A stretch of DNA of 64,000 nucleotides, taken from positions 235,394 through 299,393 of the forward strand of contig VZTJ01004018.1 of NCBI GenBank assembly GCA_013397795.1. Reading direction: 5' to 3'. The notes under the pieces are model-generated. The model saw only the letters and a program-made list of their open reading frames with translations. It had not been told where the DNA came from and did no database searches. This DNA comes from Orthonyx spaldingii (Eukaryota > Chordata > Aves > Passeriformes > Orthonychidae). Positions 60,426 to 64,000 of this stretch are shown in pieces. Within the stretch, counting starts at the first letter, position 1, and the number at the start of each line of letters is the position of its first letter. A program made the translations under genes and the position numbers.

Positions 60426-63145
60426 GGTAGTTCTGATAGACTAGCAACCAAAAAGGTGCGAAGTCTTCAAGAGACAAAAGGAGTCAGGATGGGGCAGATT
60501 TTTAATCCAGATGAGCTATCCAGTCCATCACATCACATGAGCCTTTAAATCTTACTCTTTAATTTTATGAGTATGCAGTCAGAGCCAGCCATGTCAACTG
60601 TGTTTTGTGGAAAATGTGAGCAATGAGGAAGATTGAAAGCAGGGAAGTGGAAGGTTTCAATATTGTCGCAGAGTTAAATGTTTTGATTTCTCAGGAACAG
60701 CCTTTTAATGTGACTGCTTTTTAAGGGTTATTATCTCTACTATAACATGTCATTAACAAAAAAGCAAAAATTGGCACAAAATGCTTCAGTCAAACTAAAA
60801 TCTTTTTTGGTATCTTTCATGGAAGACTGTGGGGATTTTTTGGGTTGGTTCTTTCTGCCTGTCATTTCTACCTGGAACAAATGGAAATGCTGGAGTCCTG
60901 AACCCCAGGTGAAGTGAAGTATCTTTCTCTTTTGCAATACTGTGGCTGTCCACGGAGCTCTGCAAGCCTCTGGAGCAAGGAAAGCAATAACTGAGAAGGT
61001 AACAGAGGATGTTTCAGTCTGATGGCTTGACAGAGGTGAGTGGGAAGGGATAGAGAGTCCATGCCAGACTGAGAGCCAAGGCAAGGGAATCGTGTTCCTG
61101 CCTTCACTGTGGGCAGCTGCCCATCCCTCTTTGCCTGCTTACCCCTGCCTGCAGAGGCAGCAATAATGCCATGTTTCCATGGCTAAGGGCCTCTGGAGCC
61201 ACAGGTGAAGGGCTACAGAATAACCCAGCAGGGTAAGTTTTGTCACTGCCTCCAGACAGTTTTGTAATGGTGCTGCAAAAAGCAGCAGTAAGAGTGGGAG
61301 TTTCTGGTTTAATATCTGGGGGCAGAGGTTTGCATCTGCCTTCAGCTCAGAAAATGCTCACTTTTATAGAGCATTGGTGCAAGTGGCAGAGTTCCTGCTT
61401 CTGCTGCCTGTGAGTCTTGTGTGTGAACACAAGGAGGGAGTGGAAACACAGACACCCACCAAATGTAATAAATAAGAGGGTAAATTCCCCTTGCCCTGGT
61501 GAGCGTAGGGCTGCCTGGCCCTGTGACATCTGCATGTTCTTATGACTCAAGGAAGTGTATAATCCATCCTGAAAGAAAGTGGTTTCTTATGGAAAGCCTA
61601 AAGATTCTCACCCTGGGTTTTACATGTGGTTGAAGTAGTTGTTCCAACAGATGCTAGGAATTAACCGTGGAGAGAAGGCCTGCCACAGGGGCCAAGGGCT
61701 GTGGGAGCTACCTTGGAACTCTGGGGTACATGGACCATGTCAGTGGCCACCACATAATTCTGGATTAGACCTGAAGCAGGGCTGGGGCAGGCAGAGGGAA
61801 ACTGTCCCTCTGACATCCCGAAGTAAAATGTGAAAAAGGAGAGCCCAACAAACACCCCCAATTTTCCTCCTCCTCCCCTTCTGACCCACATGTTGCCCTT
61901 GAGGCAGGAGTAGTAACAGGACCTCAGGGGGAGCAGTGCATGACTAGAAACCCTGCATGCCTGGGGCTTGAGCATCCCATGCTGATGAGAATATTCCCTG
62001 CCAGGTGTCTGCACTGGTTTTGTCTGGGATGTGAGAGCTCCATAAACCTCAAATGTTGGGCTCTTCCCCAGCCTCCTGCCTTGTCTTCCTTTTTAGAGGG
62101 TAAAGGAGGAAAGAGGAGAGGCTGAGCCTCATGATTTTATTGTTTCAGGCTATTCTGCCAACAGTGGGTGTTCTTGTGTCCTTTGAAAAGGGTGTTCTTT
62201 GAAACTGGGTGTCCTCGGAAACTGAATGTCCTTGTGTCCAATTCTGGAAATTGTGGCTTTTTGAAAATAATAAAAGCAAAGAAAGACATTGTTTTTTGGG
62301 CAGAGGGAGTATTTTCTGGCTTGCATCCTACATGCAGTATGCCCAGCTCACAGGTTATTAAAGGAATTTAGATTAGTCTCTCCCCTGGTCAATAGTTTCA
62401 AAGACACAAGGAGGGTTTCATAATCCCTATGGGGAGGCAGATCACCCAGTCTAAGGCAGAATTTCACTTGGAAAAGACAGAAATCACAGTCATTCTATGA
62501 AGTTCACCAGGGACCTCATTAATGTTAATTATTTTAAATGGAAGATGTTGGATACTCTGCTGGTGGGGAAAAGGCATCAGAGAGAAGGGGAAGGAAACAC
62601 AATAAGCCTGGGAGAGACAGAGATTTCCCAACAGGGCTATTTGAAGGGATCTGGAAATCCCCTCTCAGCTTGCCTCAGCTAGTAAAGGAAAGGGACAGAC
62701 TGAGGGACCAGTTTCTGACAGCTCTGCTGTACTGTTAAACCTTCCTGCCTTCTTGCTTTCTTTGCACACTCACTCTTGTCTGAGGCAGACATCATAGCCC
62801 AGGTTATCTTCAGTGCTTGTCACTGCATCATTCAAAACTTTGCTTCCCTCCCCCCTACCCGACTTAGTTGCAAATTCTGAACAAAGGAGGGCACTTTCAG
62901 ATGGAAATGCTCCAATACTCACTCCATCTGCAGAAGGTGTCCCCCATCTCCTCTGCCATTTGCAGTTAGTCACACCAAAGCCCTGGAGAGGAATATGCCT
63001 GAAGGTGTGCTGTGGAGGAGGATGCAAGTACAGTGACTTCGGAGCATCCCTCTGTCTTTCACTTCAGTGAATGGGAACTTGCCTCTTTTTATGGACCCAT
63101 TTGCAGGTGCTAACTGTATTAGCATAGCCCCAGCAGGAGATTTCA
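60426..63145. other. Unannotated sequence, no gene recognised
   Basis: Frames up to 117 codons on the minus strand (61661-62014) and 114 codons (60740-61084), without a known domain. Short repeated words around 62165-62245 (GGTGTTCTT, GGTGTCCTC, AATGTCCTTGTGTCC) look like local duplication. No transposable element is recognised. Confidence 0.5.
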
Positions 63146-63438
63146 TCAGGAACAGTAGTAAGATAAGGAGTAATGGGTTCAAACTGAAAAGAGCGGAAAT
63201 TTAGGTCAGATATACAGAAAAAACCTCTTTACTGTGAGGTGGTGAGGCACTGGAACAGGTTGTCCAGGGAAGCTGTGGATGCCCCATTCTGGTAGAGTAC
63301 AAAGCCAGGTTGGATGAGGCATTGAACCTCCTCAAGGTCTAGTGGAAGGTGTCCCTGCCCATGGCAGGATGGTTAGAACTAGATGATCTTTTAGGGCCCT
63401 TCCAGCCCAAACCATTTTATGATTCTATTCTATGATTT
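63146..63438 (+). repeat. CR1 LINE 3' end with octamer tail, well preserved
   Basis: About 290 bp match the CR1 3' end in order: GGTTCAAACTG, 'AAATTTAGGTCAGATAT', 'CTCTTTACTGTGAGGTGG', 'GAGGCACTGGAACAGGTTG', 'GAAGCTGTGGATGCCCC', 'TCTAGTGGAAGGTGTCCC', 'TGCCCATGGCAGG', 'AACTAGATGATCTTTTAGG', ending in the ATTCTATG octamer tail at about 63418-63438. The element is sense on the plus strand and 5' truncated. It is among the two youngest-looking repeats in the window. Confidence 0.96.
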
Positions 63439-64000
63439 GTCATCTTCAAGAATACTAAATGTTTTGCACGTTACAGAAAAATAATAGTCATGAGTAAGGT
63501 ATTTGGTATGTAATTGGCATGGATTCCACAATAATTAATTAAACTTCAGCTAAAGGATAAGATAAATGTCTAAAGTTAAAGAGACTTAGCTGTGTGCTTC
63601 ATTCCCGCCAGGAGTGTGAGAATCCCTTAAAACCACTTTGGAAAATAAGGGAAGAATATTCCTCCCCCACATGTGTACTTAACTTTGATATGTGTGTGGG
63701 CCTCCCAAAAGAAAGAAGGGTGATATTGCAGTAGGGTTTGGAACTGGAAAATGTAAGCTGCAAAATTCAGGTGATGATTCCCGAGGATCCAAGCTGAAGG
63801 GATGCTGATGACAGGCAGTGGTGACATGGGTTTAATTGTGGGTCCTCCTTGAAACAAAGGTTCAGGTCTACATTACAAACCTTGCCCCTAACAACAGGCG
63901 GAGAGGAGAGCCAATTTCACCCTATGAACATTTATTTAATGGAAGATGGTAACCAGATAGGTACACTTTCAAAAGTAGTTCAGGCACCTTCTGGTTCACA
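63439..64000. other. Unannotated unique sequence to the window edge
   Basis: AT-rich at first (ACAATAATTAATTAAAC at about 63529-63545). A 76-codon minus-strand frame at 63627-63857 has no recognisable domain. Nothing else is seen. Confidence 0.5.

Noticed and set aside
1..64000. CRISPR array, prokaryotic operon, phage or plasmid system
   Set aside because: No regularly spaced repeats, no dense gene strings with ribosome-binding sites, and clear vertebrate CR1 LINEs.

Overview
The window reads as vertebrate nuclear DNA, most likely from a bird. The main evidence is a scatter of truncated CR1 LINE copies in both orientations. Several have the typical CR1 3' end, with its repeated ATTCTATG tail or the complement CAGAATCA, and others keep recognisable endonuclease or reverse-transcriptase codons. 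Interspersed-repeat density looks low, and I saw no Alu-like, L1-like or bacterial features. Two weaker blocks resemble old MIR/core-SINE relics. A short run of Ns at 34753-34758 shows this is a draft or scaffolded assembly.

I could not identify any complete protein-coding gene, tRNA, rRNA, CRISPR array or prokaryote-type operon. The longest open frames are 203, 182, 179 and 161 codons. Frames of this size are about what chance gives in 64 kb read in six frames at this base composition (my rough estimate), and none showed a protein family I recognise. The window is therefore best described as intergenic or deep-intronic sequence.

Layout: 1-5 kb is unique sequence with a 9-bp minisatellite. 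A CR1 3' fragment lies at 5.1 kb. 5.3-10 kb is unique. A plus-strand CR1 reverse-transcriptase remnant (10.1-10.4 kb) faces a minus-strand CR1 3' end (10.8-11.2 kb). A weak exon candidate lies at 12.7 kb and a 21-bp minisatellite at 15.1 kb. GA/A-rich and G-rich tracts lie at 18.7 and 19.6 kb. A long, old, minus-strand CR1 with a decayed reverse transcriptase occupies 20.8-21.9 kb. 22-29 kb is unique. CR1 endonuclease and reverse-transcriptase scraps lie at 29.6 and 31.4 kb. A pyrimidine-rich block lies at 31.7 kb. The N gap in a C/T tract is at 34.75 kb. A MIR-like relic lies at 35.3 kb and CR1 scraps at 38.3-38.7 kb. 38.7-53 kb is largely unique, with a possible MIR at 48 kb. CR1 3' ends lie at 53.0 and 63.1 kb, and an imperfect hexamer repeat at 60.4 kb.

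No set of genes working together can be described. The items most worth a second look are a few ORF or splice-signal candidates (12.7, 20.0, 27.8 and 42.7 kb), the split CR1 remains at 29.6-31.5 kb, a strong G-quadruplex candidate at 19.58 kb, and several repeat-free AT-rich blocks whose texture resembles conserved noncoding enhancers. That last judgement is by eye only and needs an alignment.
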